From Streptomyces parvus (GTDB taxonomy: Bacteria; Actinomycetota; Actinomycetes; Streptomycetales; Streptomycetaceae), in NCBI RefSeq assembly GCF_032121415.1, contig NZ_CP135079.1, positions 1,674,001 to 1,738,000 on the forward strand: a stretch of DNA of 64,000 bases, read 5' to 3'. Under the pieces are notes generated by a model. That model had not been told where the DNA came from and ran no database searches. It saw only the letters and a program-made list of their open reading frames with translations. Both the position numbers and the translations under genes were made by a program. Position 1 is the first letter of the stretch. The number at the start of each line of letters is the position of its first letter. Of this stretch, positions 6,202 through 14,632 are shown one piece after another.

Positions 6202-9198
6202 TCAGCCCGCCGCCCCGTAGAACCGCTCCTCCACCACCGCCCGGGCCCGCCGAGTGATCCGCCGGTAGTCGTCCAGCATGTCCCCGACATGCCCCGGCTC
6301 GTACCCCAGATACCGCCCCACGGCCGCCAGCTCCCGAGGATCGGACGGAAACGTGTCGCCAGGCCGCCCACGCACCAGCATCACCGCATTGCGCACCCGC
6401 GCCGCCAGCACCCACGCCTCGTCCAGCGTCTGCGCGTCCTCCGCCGGGATCAGGCCGGCCGCGCACGCGGCGGCCAGCGCCTCCCGCGTCCGCGTCGTGC
6501 GCAGGCCGGGCTCCGCCCACCCGTGCTGCATCTGGATCAACTGGACGGTCCACTCCACATCGCTCAGCCCGCCCCGCCCCAGCTTCGCGTGGAGCGTGGG
6601 GTCCGCGCCGCGCGGCATCCGCTCGGACTCCATCCGCGCCTTGAGCCGGCGGATCTCGCGTACGGCGTCCTCGCCGAGCCCCTCCACCGGATACCGCAGC
6701 GGATCGATCAGCTCGACGAAGGACCGCCCCAGCTCCTCGTCACCCGCCATGAGTTCGGCCCGCAGCAGCGCCTGGCTCTCCCAGACCAGCGACCAGCGCC
6801 GGTAGTACGCCTCGTACGACTTCAGCGTGCGCACCATCGGCCCGGTCCTGCCCTCGGGGCGCAGATCGGCGTCGATGAGCAAGGGCGGGTCGGCGGTCGG
6901 CAGTTGGAGCAGTCGCCGCATCTCCCCCACGACCGCGTTGGCCGCCTTCCCCGCCTCCTCGTCGCTCACGCCATCGCGCGGCTGATGGACGAAGAGGACG
7001 TCGGCGTCGGAGCCGTAACTCAGCTCGTGTCCGCCGAAGCGGCCCATGCCGATGACGGCGAACCGGGTCGGCAGGGTGTCGCCCCACCGCTCGCGGACGG
7101 CGGCGCGCAGCGCGCCCGCGATGGTGACGGCGTTGAGGTCGGTGACGGCGGAGCCGACGCGGTCGACGAGGGCCCCGTGGTCCTGCTCGGCGGGGCTGTC
7201 CTCGGTGCCGTACGAGCCGATGAGGTCGGCGGCCGTCGTACGGAACAGCTCCCGGCGGCGCACCCCGCGCACCACCGCGACCGCCGACTCCGCATCGCCC
7301 GCGCGCCCCACCGCGGCCAGCACCTCCTGCTCCAGGTGGTCCCGGGTGCGCGGCTTCAGCCCCTCCGGGTCGCCGAGGATCGCCACAGCCTCCGGGGCCC
7401 GCATGAGGAGGTCCGGCGCGAGGCGGCCGGCGGAGAGGACCCGGGCGAGGTTCTCCGCGGCGGCGCCCTCGTCGCGCAGGAGCCGCAGATACCACGGGGT
7501 CTTGCCGAGTGCGTCGGACACCTTGCGGAAGCCGAGGAGCCCGGCGTCCGGGTCGGCGGAGTCCGCGAACCAGCCGAGGAGCACCGGCAGCAGCGTGCGC
7601 TGGATGGCGGCCTTGCGGGTCACCCCGGAGGAGAGTGCCTCCAGGTGCCGCAGGGCGGCCGCCGGGTCGGCGTACCCGAGGGCCTCCAGACGGATCGCGG
7701 CGGCCTTCGCGCTGAGCCGGGACTCGCCGGGGGCCAGCTGGGCGACGGCGTCCAGCAGCGGCCGGTAGAAAATCTTCTCGTGCAGCCGCCGTACGACGGA
7801 GGCGTGCCGCTTCCATGCCTTGTTCAGCTCGGCCACCGGATCCGTGCGCATGCCGAGCGACCGGCCGAGCCGCCGCAGATCCGCCTCGTCCTCGGGGACC
7901 AGGTGGGTGCGGCGCAGCCGGTGGAGCTGGATGCGGTGCTCCATCGCCCGCAGGAAACGGTACGCCTCGTCCAGCTGGGCGGCGTCCGCGCGCCCCACGT
8001 ACCCGCCCTCGGCGAGCGCCCGCAGCGCCTCCAGGGTGGAGCCGCTGTGCAGCGAGGCATCGCTGCGCCCGTGCACCAACTGGAGGAGCTGGACCGCGAA
8101 CTCGACGTCCCGCAACCCGCCGGGGCCGAGCTTCAGCTCGCGCTCGATGCGGTCGGCGGGGATGTTGTCGACGACCCGGCGGCGCATCTTCTGCACATCG
8201 GGGACGAAGTTCTCCCGGTCGGCGGCCCCCCAGACGAGCGGTGACACCGCCTCGACGTACTCCGCGCCCAGCTCGGGGTCGCCGGCCACCGCCCGGGCCT
8301 TCAACAGGGCCTGGAACTCCCAGGTCTTGGCCCAGCGCTGGTAGTAGGCGAGGTGGGAGCTGAGGGTGCGCACGAGCGGCCCGTTGCGGCCCTCGGGGCG
8401 GAGGTTGGCGTCGACCTCCCAGATGGTGCCCTCGACCGTGGTGTCGGAGCAGATCCGCATCATGTGCGCGGCCAGCCGGGTGGCGGCCTGCATGGCCTTG
8501 GTCTCGTCGACCCCGACGCGCGCCTCTCCGACGAAGATCACGTCGACGTCGGAGACGTAGTTCAGCTCCCGCCCCCCGCACTTGCCCATCGCCACGACGG
8601 CGAGCCGGCACTGCGCGGCGTCCTCGGGCGCGGCGGTACGGGCGATGGCGAGCGCGGCGCGCAGGGTGGCGGTGGCGAGGTCGGCCAGCTCGGCGGCGGT
8701 CTGGGCGAGACCGGTCGTCCCGCACACGTCCCGGGCGGCGAGGGTGAGCAGGCACCGACGGTAGGCGACCCGCAGCGAGTCCGGGTCGGCGGCGCCGGCG
8801 AGCCCCTGCTCGAACTCGGCGACGCCGGGGTTCAGGTCGGCCGACTCGTACGTGACGAGCGCCTGCCAGTCGCGCGGGTGCCTGGCCAGGTGGTCCCCGA
8901 GCGCCTCGGAGGCGCCGAGGACCCCGAGGAGCCGGTCGCGCAGGGGCTTGGCGGTGATGAGGGTGTCGAGCAGCACCTGCCGCTCGCTCTCCTCCCCCGC
9001 CTCCACGATCCGGACCAGTCCGCGCAGGGCCAGATCGGGGTCGGCGGTCACCCCGAGCGCTTCCAGGAGGACCGGATCGGACCGTACGGAGGCGAGCGCG
9101 TCCAGGCCGAGGAGGTGCTCGGCGGCGGACGGGTCGGTGAATCCGTGCCGCAGCAGCTTGGTGAACGTACTGCTTCTGCGCCCCGGCGCGGTCGTCAT
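6202..9198 (-). CDS. glnE: Bifunctional glutamine synthetase adenylyltransferase/adenylyl-removing enzyme GlnE
   Basis: Controls glutamine synthetase I by adding or removing AMP on a conserved tyrosine in response to nitrogen status. The protein has 998 residues and two nucleotidyltransferase halves. The N-terminal (deadenylylating) one carries YVSDVDVIF near residue 214, and the C-terminal (adenylylating) one carries YGSDADVLF near residue 728. Each is followed by a GlnD-like helical linker with LxxGxGGLxDVE (LKLGPGGLRDVEFAVQLLQL and LGRGGLSDVEWTVQLIQ). The ATG at 9198 follows AGGAG; an in-frame ATG at 9264 would add 22 residues and lacks comparable support. The gene stands alone, convergent with the PAP2 gene. 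One target-like enzyme, GlnA2, is coded 8 kb away but lacks the modified tyrosine. Confidence 0.95.
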   Translation of the reverse strand: MTTAPGRRSSTFTKLLRHGFTDPSAAEHLLGLDALASVRSDPVLLEALGVTADPDLALRGLVRIVEAGEESERQVLLDTLITAKPLRDRLLGVLGASEALGDHLARHPRDWQALVTYESADLNPGVAEFEQGLAGAADPDSLRVAYRRCLLTLAARDVCGTTGLAQTAAELADLATATLRAALAIARTAAPEDAAQCRLAVVAMGKCGGRELNYVSDVDVIFVGEARVGVDETKAMQAATRLAAHMMRICSDTTVEGTIWEVDANLRPEGRNGPLVRTLSSHLAYYQRWAKTWEFQALLKARAVAGDPELGAEYVEAVSPLVWGAADRENFVPDVQKMRRRVVDNIPADRIERELKLGPGGLRDVEFAVQLLQLVHGRSDASLHSGSTLEALRALAEGGYVGRADAAQLDEAYRFLRAMEHRIQLHRLRRTHLVPEDEADLRRLGRSLGMRTDPVAELNKAWKRHASVVRRLHEKIFYRPLLDAVAQLAPGESRLSAKAAAIRLEALGYADPAAALRHLEALSSGVTRKAAIQRTLLPVLLGWFADSADPDAGLLGFRKVSDALGKTPWYLRLLRDEGAAAENLARVLSAGRLAPDLLMRAPEAVAILGDPEGLKPRTRDHLEQEVLAAVGRAGDAESAVAVVRGVRRRELFRTTAADLIGSYGTEDSPAEQDHGALVDRVGSAVTDLNAVTIAGALRAAVRERWGDTLPTRFAVIGMGRFGGHELSYGSDADVLFVHQPRDGVSDEEAGKAANAVVGEMRRLLQLPTADPPLLIDADLRPEGRTGPMVRTLKSYEAYYRRWSLVWESQALLRAELMAGDEELGRSFVELIDPLRYPVEGLGEDAVREIRRLKARMESERMPRGADPTLHAKLGRGGLSDVEWTVQLIQMQHGWAEPGLRTTRTREALAAACAAGLIPAEDAQTLDEAWVLAARVRNAVMLVRGRPGDTFPSDPRELAAVGRYLGYEPGHVGDMLDDYRRITRRARAVVEERFYGAAG

Positions 9199-9369
9199 CC
9201 CGTGCTCTCCTGCCAGCCGAACCGATCTGCGGAACTGCTCGGCCGGCGTCCCTGCCGGCGTCACAGCTCTCCGAGCCTAGTCCTGTGCCGATGAATTCGG
9301 GGCGGGGGCGGAGTCCACCCGTTGGGGGAAAGACCTGGCAGCACCGCCTGACACCACCCCGGAGGAACC

Positions 9370-10203
9370 ATGTCCCCGAACCAGCAGCCCCCGGCCACCG
9401 AGCTGGACGCCCGCTACAGCAGCGAGGGGGCGACGGCCCGCCCCTGGCCGGAGACGGCCGCCGCACTGACCGGCGCCCCGCTGTACTGGCTCTCCACGGT
9501 CCCTCTCGACGGCCGCCCCCACGTCACCCCGCTCATCGGCGTCTGGTCGCAGGGCGCCCTCCACTTCTGTACGGGCCCGGCGGAACGCAAGGCCCGCAAC
9601 CTGGCGGCCAACCCCGAGGTGGTCCTGACGACGGGGGCCAACACCCTCGACTCGGGTTTCGACGTGGTGGTCGAGGGCCGGGCGGACCGGGTGACGGACC
9701 ACGGCCGGCTCGCGGAGCCGGCCCGGGAGTGGGAGGCGAAGTACGGTGCCGACTGGCACTTCGACGTCGCGGACGGCAGCTTCGTCCAGGCGGAGGCGGG
9801 CCACGCCCATGTGTTCGCCGTACAGCCAGACGCGCCACCGCTTCACGTGACCCGGCGGGCCGTGCCGATGACGACGGTGGCGTACAGCTCCTCGGAGACC
9901 CGGACCCGCGGGGTGAGCCCGGCGGCGCGCAGAATCTCCGCCGCGACATCCCGCTGCCGCTCACTGGCCTCCACCAGGATGCTGCCGCCCGGGGCGAGCC
10001 AGTCGGGTGCTTCGGCGGCGACCCGGCGCATGACGTCGAGGCCGTCGCCGCCCCCGTCGAGGGCGACGCGCGGTTCGTGGACGCGGGCCTCGGCGGGGAG
10101 CAGCTCGACATCGGCGGTCGGAACGTACGGAACGTTGGCAAGGAGCACGTCGACGCGGCCGCGCAGGGCGGTGGGAAGGGGGTCGAAGAGGTCGCCCTCG
10201 TAG
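9370..10203 (+). CDS. Pyridoxamine 5'-phosphate oxidase-like protein with an abnormal C-terminus
   Basis: Residues 1-152 read as a PPOX/FMN-binding split-barrel protein (WLSTVPLDGRPHVTPLIGVW, then FCTGPAERKARNLAANP), typical of small flavin- or F420-binding reductases. An ATG at 9370 with GGAGGAA upstream gives a firm start. After HVFAV (about base 9826), where homologs normally end with a GFGKG-type motif and a stop within some 20 residues, the frame instead continues to 10203, running antisense through the methyltransferase gene at 9843-10634. That 125-residue tail has shadow-frame composition. The native 3' end appears to have been lost by deletion or rearrangement. The gene could be a pseudogene or encode a protein with a useless tail. 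Confidence 0.6.
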   Translation: MSPNQQPPATELDARYSSEGATARPWPETAAALTGAPLYWLSTVPLDGRPHVTPLIGVWSQGALHFCTGPAERKARNLAANPEVVLTTGANTLDSGFDVVVEGRADRVTDHGRLAEPAREWEAKYGADWHFDVADGSFVQAEAGHAHVFAVQPDAPPLHVTRRAVPMTTVAYSSSETRTRGVSPAARRISAATSRCRSLASTRMLPPGASQSGASAATRRMTSRPSPPPSRATRGSWTRASAGSSSTSAVGTYGTLARSTSTRPRRAVGRGSKRSPS

Positions 10204-10634
10204 ACCTGTCCGAGGCCGTCGACGTTGCGCCGCGCGCAGCGTACCGCGGCGGGTTCGACGTCACAGGCGTACAGGTCGACCCGGTCCAGGGCGGTGGCGA
10301 GGGCGACGCCGAGCGCACCCGAACCGCAGCAGAGGTCGACGACGACGGCCCGGCGGGGTGCGAGGGCGGCGGCCTGCGCCACGAGGAACTCCGTACGCCG
10401 CCGGGGCACGAAGACACCGGCGTCCACGGCGAAGCGGCGGCCGCGGAACTCCGCCCAGCCCAGGACGTGTTCGAGCGGGAGCCCGGCGGCGCGGCGCTCG
10501 ACGAGTGCGGACAGCTCGTCGGGGGAAGCGGCGGCCTCGTGGAGGAGGAGGGCCTCGTCCTCGGCGAAGACGCACCCGGCGCGGCGGAGGGCGAGGGCGG
10601 TGGTGGAGAGGGAGCTGATGGGGCGAACGGACAT
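9843..10634 (-). CDS. PrmC/HemK-like N5-glutamine methyltransferase
   Basis: SAM-dependent methyltransferase of 263 residues. Motif I is VVVDLCCGSGALGVALA near residue 93, and the family's catalytic (N/D)PPY box is altered to ANVPYVP near residue 165. True PrmC methylates the glutamine of the GGQ motif in release factors. The NVPY form marks a common actinobacterial side group with an unproven substrate, and a separate prmC near prfA would be expected elsewhere in the genome. The N-terminal helical part (about 70 residues) is retained. It converges on, and overlaps, the readthrough tail of the PPOX gene. A candidate upstream ORF lies before it at 10681-10782. Confidence 0.8.
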   Translation of the reverse strand: MSVRPISSLSTTALALRRAGCVFAEDEALLLHEAAASPDELSALVERRAAGLPLEHVLGWAEFRGRRFAVDAGVFVPRRRTEFLVAQAAALAPRRAVVVDLCCGSGALGVALATALDRVDLYACDVEPAAVRCARRNVDGLGQVYEGDLFDPLPTALRGRVDVLLANVPYVPTADVELLPAEARVHEPRVALDGGGDGLDVMRRVAAEAPDWLAPGGSILVEASERQRDVAAEILRAAGLTPRVRVSEELYATVVIGTARRVT

Positions 10635-10680
10635 ACGAGCGAAGCCTTTCGGGAAAACCGATGGGCGCTCGACGATCGTC

Positions 10681-10782
10681 CTAGTCCGTCCGGCCTGCCG
10701 GCGTTGCGCCTGCTGCCGCCGGCCGTCCGACGTGATCGCGCGGGGTGAGCACCCAGCCTGGTCCAGCGGTAATGGGTCTCAC
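10681..10782 (-). CDS. Possible 33-residue leader ORF upstream of the methyltransferase gene
   Basis: From a GTG at 10782 the frame reads VRPITAGPGWVLTPRDHVG and runs to a TAG at 10681. GAGGAG directly abuts the GTG, too close for normal initiation; the same sequence would be well spaced for an ATT at 10773, four codons further in. Between this ORF and the methyltransferase ATG, complementary CGAGCG and CGCTCG segments could form a hairpin next to the start. The arrangement resembles a translational attenuator, but I see no stalling motif I recognise. Treat it as a hypothesis. Confidence 0.25.
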   Translation of the reverse strand: MRPITAGPGWVLTPRDHVGRPAAAGATPAGRTD

Positions 10783-10837
10783 CTCCTCGGCCGGTCTCCT
10801 CGTTCCCCGTGGCGTACGGGGGTCGTAACAGTACAAC

Positions 10838-10876
10838 AGCCCGCTTCCGCGCCCGTGCGGGGCGCGGAAGCGGGCT
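10838..10876 (-). terminator. Strong terminator hairpin downstream of the DHA2 exporter
   Basis: A perfect 17-bp stem (10838-10854 with 10860-10876) around a five-base loop, starting 18 bases past the exporter stop at 10894. It separates the exporter transcript from the leader and methyltransferase genes that follow on the same strand. Confidence 0.8.
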
Positions 10877-10893
10877 GCACGAGCCGTGCGGGC

Positions 10894-12444
10894 TCACAGA
10901 TCCACGCTGTCCCTCAGCTTGGTGGGCGTGAGGAACAGGGAGGCGATGACACCGATCACGGCGATGCCGGCCGAGATGAGGAAGATGTGGCCGGTGGCGT
11001 CCCCGTACGCGGCCCGGACGACGTCCTGGACCTGGGGCGGCATGGCGGCGACGTTGAGGGTGGAGCCGCCGGAGCCGGAGGCGGCCGGGTCGATGCCGAG
11101 CGCGGCGAGCCCGTCCGTGATCTTCGTGGACACCTGGTGGGCGAGGACCGCGCCGAGGACGGAGACGCCCATGGTGCCGCCGAGCGAGCGGAAGAAGGTG
11201 ATGGCCCCGCTGGCGGCGCCGATCTCGCTGAGCGGCACGGTGTTCTGGAGGACCAGCACCAGATTCTGCATCGACATACCGACCCCGACCCCCACACCGA
11301 GCATCCCCAGCGACACCATCACGAGCGAGGTCTCGTGGTCGATGAAGGACAGTCCGAGGAAGCCGAGGGCGAGGACGAGGACACCGGCGACGATGAACGG
11401 CTTGACCTTGCCGGTTTTGGACACGAGGCGTCCGGCGACGGTGGAGGAGACGAGGACGCCCGCCATGAGCGGGATGGTGAGGAGCCCCGCCTCGGTCGGC
11501 GAGTACCCGCGGCCGATCTGGAAGTACTGGCCGAGGAAGACGGCCCCGCCGAACATGGCCATGCCGACCGCGAGGCTGGCGACGATGGCGAGGGCGGGGT
11601 CGCGGCGGCGGACGACGTGCAGCGGAACGACGGGCTCCTTGACCCGGGTCTCGACGAGAACGGCCGCCCCCAGGATGACCACGCTCCCGCCGACCATCAG
11701 TCCGCTCCGCCAGGAGATCCAGTCGAAGTCGTCGCCGACGAAGGTGACCCAGAGGAGCAGGAGGCTGACCCCGGCGGCGATGAGGGAGGCCCCGAGGTAG
11801 TCGACCTTGGTGTCGGGCCGGCGGACCTCGACGAGATGCAGGGTGCGGGCGAGCATCACGGAGGCGAGAAGCGTGAAGGGCACGGCGATGAAGAAGCACC
11901 AGCGCCAGCCGAGCCAGGAGGCGTCGGTGATGAACCCGCCGAGCAGCGGCCCGCCGACGGTGGCGACGGCCATGACGCCGCCGAGGTAGCCGTTGTAGCG
12001 TCCGCGCTCCTTCGGGCTGATCATCGCGGCGATGATCACCTGGACGAGCACCTGGAGCGCGCCCATGCCGAGCCCCTGGACGGCGCGGAAGGCGATGAGC
12101 TGCTCGGTGGACTGAGCGAACCCGCAGGCGACGGACGAGACGACGAAGAGGCCGATGGCTATCTGGAGCAGCAGCTTCTTGCTGAACAGGTCGGCCAGCT
12201 TGCCCCAGATCGGGGTGGAGGCCGTGGAGGCGAGCAGGGTCGCGGTGACGACCCAGGTGTACTGGGACTGCGTGCCGTCGAGGGACCCGATGATCTGCGG
12301 CAGCGCGACCGAGACCACGGTGCTGCTGATCATCGCCACGAACAGCACGATGAGCAGCCCGCTGAGGGCCCGCAGGACGTGGCGGTGGTCCATGGGTGCG
12401 GCGGCGGGGGCCCCGGCGGGGGCGGCGGTGTCTGCTGCGCTCAC
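10894..12444 (-). CDS. DHA2-family (EmrB/QacA type) drug efflux transporter
   Basis: Proton-driven multidrug exporter of 516 residues with about 14 membrane helices. Signatures include helix 1 (LSGLLIVLFVAMISSTVVSV), the motif A loop GKLADLFSKK and the motif C-like helix 5 region. A GTG at 12444 preceded by CGGAGG is taken as the start; the frame extends upstream to 12495 without a good ribosome-binding site. The divergent TetR gene at 12600 and the palindrome between them suggest substrate-inducible derepression, as in many efflux pairs. The substrate cannot be read from the sequence. Confidence 0.92.
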   Translation of the reverse strand: MSAADTAAPAGAPAAAPMDHRHVLRALSGLLIVLFVAMISSTVVSVALPQIIGSLDGTQSQYTWVVTATLLASTASTPIWGKLADLFSKKLLLQIAIGLFVVSSVACGFAQSTEQLIAFRAVQGLGMGALQVLVQVIIAAMISPKERGRYNGYLGGVMAVATVGGPLLGGFITDASWLGWRWCFFIAVPFTLLASVMLARTLHLVEVRRPDTKVDYLGASLIAAGVSLLLLWVTFVGDDFDWISWRSGLMVGGSVVILGAAVLVETRVKEPVVPLHVVRRRDPALAIVASLAVGMAMFGGAVFLGQYFQIGRGYSPTEAGLLTIPLMAGVLVSSTVAGRLVSKTGKVKPFIVAGVLVLALGFLGLSFIDHETSLVMVSLGMLGVGVGVGMSMQNLVLVLQNTVPLSEIGAASGAITFFRSLGGTMGVSVLGAVLAHQVSTKITDGLAALGIDPAASGSGGSTLNVAAMPPQVQDVVRAAYGDATGHIFLISAGIAVIGVIASLFLTPTKLRDSVDL

Positions 12445-12554
12445 GCGCAACCTCCGGAAAAGTTCGTACGAGAGGCCCGTACGAAGTGCCGGCACCGGGC
12501 GAATCCGTGCACGACCCCGTACGGACGGGAGAAGGCTTCACCATACATGCACAC

Positions 12555-12570
12555 TGGGCAATTTTGCCCA
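12555..12570. promoter_or_regulatory. TetR-type operator TGGGCAATTTTGCCCA
   Basis: Perfect 7-bp arms (TGGGCAA / TTGCCCA) around two bases, in the 155-bp gap between the divergent exporter and TetR genes and 30 bases before the TetR start. The AT-rich centre stands out against the surrounding GC. It is the obvious binding site for the adjacent TetR protein. Confidence 0.7.
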
Positions 12571-12599
12571 CTGCGCAACAATTTCACACCCCGGGGATA

Positions 12600-13208
12600 A
12601 TGCCCCCCATGGACAGCAGCACCGCGGAACCGGGACTCCGGGAACGCAAGAAGGAAGCCACCCGCCAGGCCGTGCACGAGGCGACCCTGCGCCTGACGGT
12701 GGAGCACGGATTCGACCGTGTGACGGTCGAGGCGGTGGCGGACGCGGCCGGGATCTCCCGCAGAACGTTCTCCAACCACTTCACCAACAAGGAGGACGCC
12801 CTCCTCTACGGCGAGGAGCAGCAGATCAGGGCCCTGGTCCGCACGGTCCGCGACCGCCCCGCAGACGAACCCGCCTGGCCGGCCCTGCGCGCGGCGGTGG
12901 CCCAGTTCGCGGACCGTGTGGCGCCCCCGGAACGCGAATGGGCGATCCGCACCCGCTTGGCGATGCGTCACCCCTCGCTGCTGGCACGCCAGCTGGCCAA
13001 CCACGCCGCCCTGGAACGCGACCTGGCCGAAGCGGTGGCAGCCCGCCCCGGCCCACCGTCGGCCCCGGTCCGCCCGATCGTCCTGGCGGCGGCTTTCCTC
13101 GCCTCGCTGCGGATCGCGATGCGCATGTGGATCGAGGAGGACCTGGCGCGGGAGCCGGCGGCGGTGATCGACGAGATCCTGGACGAGATGGGGCGGGGGT
13201 TCGCGTGA
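12600..13208 (+). CDS. TetR-family repressor of the adjacent exporter
   Basis: Regulator of 202 residues. The HTH is in residues about 38-57 (TVEAVADAAGISRRTFSNHF) inside a standard TetR N-terminal domain. The C-terminal ligand domain is variable, as usual, and contains a run of alanine/proline and arginine-rich segments. Two starts are plausible: ATG 12600 with GGGG a few bases before it, and ATG 12609 three codons in. Divergence from the DHA2 gene and the palindrome at 12555 make autoregulation and control of the exporter likely. Confidence 0.9.
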   Translation: MPPMDSSTAEPGLRERKKEATRQAVHEATLRLTVEHGFDRVTVEAVADAAGISRRTFSNHFTNKEDALLYGEEQQIRALVRTVRDRPADEPAWPALRAAVAQFADRVAPPEREWAIRTRLAMRHPSLLARQLANHAALERDLAEAVAARPGPPSAPVRPIVLAAAFLASLRIAMRMWIEEDLAREPAAVIDEILDEMGRGFA

Positions 13209-13266
13209 GGGCGGGGCTTCCGAAGGCTCGGGCCCGCCGGTGAACCCGCCCCCTCGGCGGCCCGCC

Positions 13267-14031
13267 TCAGGAGTCCGGCCGGTCGATGCGGATCTCGTAG
13301 GCGATCTCCCAGCGGATGTCCGGCACGACGACGTCGGCCGTCTCCACGGGGCGGCCCTCGCGGTCGAAGTACGTGCGCTCGATCTCGATGACCAGGTCAC
13401 CGATGGAGATCCCGAGGAGGTTGGCCTGTTCACGCGTCGCGCGGGCCGGGCGGGGCAGTTCGATGCCGGTGGCGATGTCCACACCGATGGAGCGCATCCG
13501 CTCGACGACGCCGATCTTGCCGTACGGGCCCATCTCCGGGAGCAGGACCGGCGTCCCGTCCGTGATGGCCATCGGCTCCCAGCTCCTGGCGAGCTGTACG
13601 GGCAGACCGTCGGCGAGGAACTCGTAGTCGGTCACGACACAGAGGTCGCCGGGCTCGATCGCCAGGCGTTCCGCGATGTCCTCGGGCGCGGGGACGCGGG
13701 CCGTGCTGGTGCACTCCCAGTCCGCCTCGTGGTCGAGTTCGGCCATGTCCGAGGCGAACGGACTTCCGTTCCGCTGCTCGCGGTGGCGTGAGCGGATCAT
13801 GCGTTGGCGCTCACGGGCCCGGCGGACGTACGTACCGGAACCGGCGCGGCCTTCGAGGATGCCCTCGATGATCAGACGCTCCATGGCCCGCTGCGCCACG
13901 GACTGACCGACGCCGTACTCCTCCGCGAACCGCGCCCGGGACGGCAGCTTGTCGCCGACGGCCCATTCACCGGCTCGGATGCGAGCCCGCAGCTTGTCCG
14001 CCACCTGCAAGTACGGCGTATCACGTGGCAT
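13267..14031 (-). CDS. GntR-family (HutC/UTRA) transcriptional regulator
   Basis: Regulator of 254 residues. The winged HTH spans residues 1-75 (PYLQVADKLRARIRAGEWAV, LPSRARFAEEYGVG, then LEGRAGSGTYV). The UTRA ligand domain follows from about residue 90, with EPGDLCVVTDYEFLADGLPV and a final IEIERTYFDREGRPVE, the usual closing strand. UTRA domains bind small ligands such as sugar phosphates or amino-acid derivatives; the ligand is not evident. It is divergent from a chain of very small genes (14153-14925) that it probably controls through the palindrome at 14101-14114. Confidence 0.9.
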   Translation of the reverse strand: MPRDTPYLQVADKLRARIRAGEWAVGDKLPSRARFAEEYGVGQSVAQRAMERLIIEGILEGRAGSGTYVRRARERQRMIRSRHREQRNGSPFASDMAELDHEADWECTSTARVPAPEDIAERLAIEPGDLCVVTDYEFLADGLPVQLARSWEPMAITDGTPVLLPEMGPYGKIGVVERMRSIGVDIATGIELPRPARATREQANLLGISIGDLVIEIERTYFDREGRPVETADVVVPDIRWEIAYEIRIDRPDS

Positions 14032-14073
14032 TTGAGCAGCTCCGTGGGTTCGGCGTCGAAATGGGCGTCGCTG

Positions 14074-14114
14074 TTGACAAAGCTAACCCATCAGGTTGAA
14101 GCTGAATACTCAGC
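14074..14114 (+). promoter_or_regulatory. Divergent promoter/operator of the GntR module
   Basis: A consensus TTGACA at 14074-14079 is followed about 17-18 bases later by a poor -10 region. The perfect palindrome GCTGA-ATAC-TCAGC at 14101-14114 lies just after it. The 121-bp gap is clearly more AT-rich than its neighbours. The palindrome would be well placed to let GntR block transcription of the small-gene chain. Confidence 0.5.
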
Positions 14115-14152
14115 ATTACATGGCGTGACAGTCGGTTCACCAGGGGAGAAGT

Positions 14153-14530
14153 GTGCGCTCTGCACAGGCGCGGGTCGCGGCGCTGACCGGCATGCTCACC
14201 GCCGCCACAGGCACCGAACCGCGCGTGGCCACCGACCTGGACGTCCTCCGCGTCGAGGCCGATCTCCCCGCCGAGTTGAGCGCGACCGCCCACGCGGCCG
14301 TCCTCGCCGCCCTGGCCACGGCGGACCGCTACGGGCACACGCGCACCCGCACGGCCGAGTACGTCTGGGCCGAGATCAGCAGAGAGGCGAACGTGACCAC
14401 GACCGAATCCCCCGACACGGCCTACCGCGCCCTGCTCGGCCACACGATGGCCTGCACCGCCTGCCGGACCGGCGCGATCTGCCCCGACGCGACCAAGCTC
14501 GTCCGCGCCTGGCGGGAGACCCGCCGATGA
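14153..14530 (+). CDS. Small unknown protein with a C-x2-C-x5-C motif
   Basis: Predicted protein of 125 residues from a GTG at 14153 preceded by AGGGGAGA. The first 85 residues are soluble and alanine/threonine-rich. Near residue 103 the segment MACTACRTGAICPDATKL followed by VRAWRE carries three closely spaced cysteines, a pattern shared by many small actinobacterial proteins encoded near GntR or other regulators. It could bind zinc or another metal. I do not recognise a function. Its stop overlaps an in-frame ATG of the following reading frame at 14527 (ATGA), but better starts for downstream genes lie at 14582 and 14629. Confidence 0.7.
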   Translation: MRSAQARVAALTGMLTAATGTEPRVATDLDVLRVEADLPAELSATAHAAVLAALATADRYGHTRTRTAEYVWAEISREANVTTTESPDTAYRALLGHTMACTACRTGAICPDATKLVRAWRETRR

Positions 14531-14581
14531 GGCCTCCGGCCACATCACCCCCACCACCCCCACCAGCGACGGAGGCACCTG

Positions 14582-14632
14582 ATGCGCAGCACCCGCCAGG
14601 CGTTACCGGCATCTCCCCGGAGGCCCGAATGA
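14582..14632 (+). CDS. 16-residue ORF with a TTA codon, coupled to the next gene
   Basis: ATG at 14582 sits six bases after a perfect GGAGG (14571-14575) and reads MRSTRQALPASPRRPE before TGA at 14630-14632. The eighth codon is TTA. In Streptomyces TTA is read only by the bldA tRNA, so translation of this ORF should depend on developmental stage. The stop overlaps the next start as ATGA, and the next gene's own GGAGG lies inside this ORF, so translating it should affect initiation of the next gene. It is too short to be judged by composition. Confidence 0.45.
   Translation: MRSTRQALPASPRRPE

Noticed and set aside
6740..9466. Second long frame on the minus strand, overlapping glnE
   Set aside because: Proline/arginine/glycine-rich shadow of glnE in another frame; no family motif, while the glnE frame carries all expected motifs.
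9533..12571. Minus-strand frame of about 1010 codons over PPOX, methyltransferase and exporter genes
   Set aside because: Spans three real genes in the wrong frame and has random composition.
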